NCBI GenBank assembly: GCA_945900935.1
Contig: CAMDKT010000353.1
Location: 1 to 6,451, forward strand
Length of the DNA: 6,451 nucleotides
Source: Candidatus Sulfopaludibacter sp. SbA3
GTDB taxonomy: Bacteria; Acidobacteriota; Terriglobia; Bryobacterales; Bryobacteraceae
Direction: 5' to 3'
The notes under the pieces were generated by a model. The model did not search any database, had not been told where the DNA came from, and saw nothing but the letters and a program-made list of their open reading frames with translations. Both the position numbers and the translations under genes were made by a program. Below, in pieces: positions 6,199-6,451 of the stretch; the first letter of the stretch is position 1, and each line of letters starts with the position of its first letter.

Positions 6199-6451
6199 CT
6201 ACGCCTTCGGCTCGTCAGCCCAGGTGATGCTGTGGTCCGAGGTCACGGCATGGGTCTCCGGCGGCGAGATCAGCGTGAAATAAGACCAGGGGCCTGGTTG
6301 CCAGGGGTATTTGTCGATCACCGATTCATCGATCTCCACGCCGAGGCCTGGCCCGCGCGGAACCACCAGATCGCCTTTCTCGATGACGAGCGGCGAGGCG
6401 AGAATCTCCGACGCCAACGGCCATTCGTACATGAATTTCCGCTCCGGCGTG
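6199..6451 (-). CDS. Enolase-superfamily enzyme (mandelate racemase/sugar-acid dehydratase type), 3' end
   Basis: Only the last 83 or so codons are in the window; the 5' part lies beyond 6451. The frame stays open to the window edge (TPERKF precedes MYEWP), so the Met at 6432 is internal. The segment LASPLVIEKGDLVVPRGPGL followed by GVEIDE matches the C-terminal strand and tail shared by mandelate racemases, galactonate and related sugar-acid dehydratases, where VP-x-GPGLGVE-x-D is near-universal. The catalytic barrel residues are out of view, so racemase, epimerase and dehydratase cannot be told apart. A tail of about 40 residues follows. The stop is 4 nt before the deacetylase start, so both are probably on one transcript; a functional link to the lipid/sugar genes is not obvious. 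Confidence 0.8.
   Translation of the reverse strand, partial: TPERKFMYEWPLASEILASPLVIEKGDLVVPRGPGLGVEIDESVIDKYPWQPGPWSYFTLISPPETHAVTSDHSITWADEPKA

Overview
This is a high-GC bacterial window dominated by minus-strand genes. The best-supported content is glycerol-3-phosphate dehydrogenase (glpD), the 16S rRNA methyltransferase rsmI, a membrane-anchored MPN/JAMM-like protein, and a tight polysaccharide deacetylase / acyl carrier protein / ketosynthase gene set. GC-rich codon use, the JAMM-like family with its YR-G-HTR motif, and short intergenic palindromes together suggest an acidobacterium of the Bryobacter/Solibacter type. That placement is inference from memory of similar proteins, not a database result.

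Layout, left to right. Positions 1-300 hold no convincing gene and look like decayed coding sequence. glpD (301-1845, minus) follows, with a C-terminus built on three imperfect tandem repeats of about 22 bp. rsmI (1876-2703, minus) lies 30 bp upstream of glpD in transcription order and is probably co-transcribed with it. An 8-bp-stem palindrome overlaps the rsmI stop codon. A 52-bp divergent gap (2704-2755) separates rsmI from a plus-strand gene (2756-3901) encoding a degenerate JAMM domain, a disordered linker, one membrane helix and a C-terminal beta-rich domain. Both genes flanking this gap start with TTG. The convergent gap 3902-4030 carries six tandem decamers.

From 6451 down to 4031 a compact minus-strand operon reads: the 3' end of an enolase-superfamily (mandelate racemase/galactonate dehydratase type) gene, a NodB-domain polysaccharide deacetylase, an acyl carrier protein, and a FabF/NodE-like beta-ketoacyl synthase. 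The enolase/deacetylase gap is 4 nt. The deacetylase/ACP and ACP/KS junctions are both 4-bp ATGA overlaps, so the last three proteins are probably translationally coupled and act together.

The most interesting idea is that this triad has the same activities as rhizobial NodB (sugar N-deacetylase), NodF (ACP) and NodE (ketosynthase). It could therefore make a specialised acyl chain destined for a deacetylated amino sugar. No NodA-like acyltransferase or NodC-like glycosyltransferase is visible here, so the link to lipid-modified sugars is a hypothesis.
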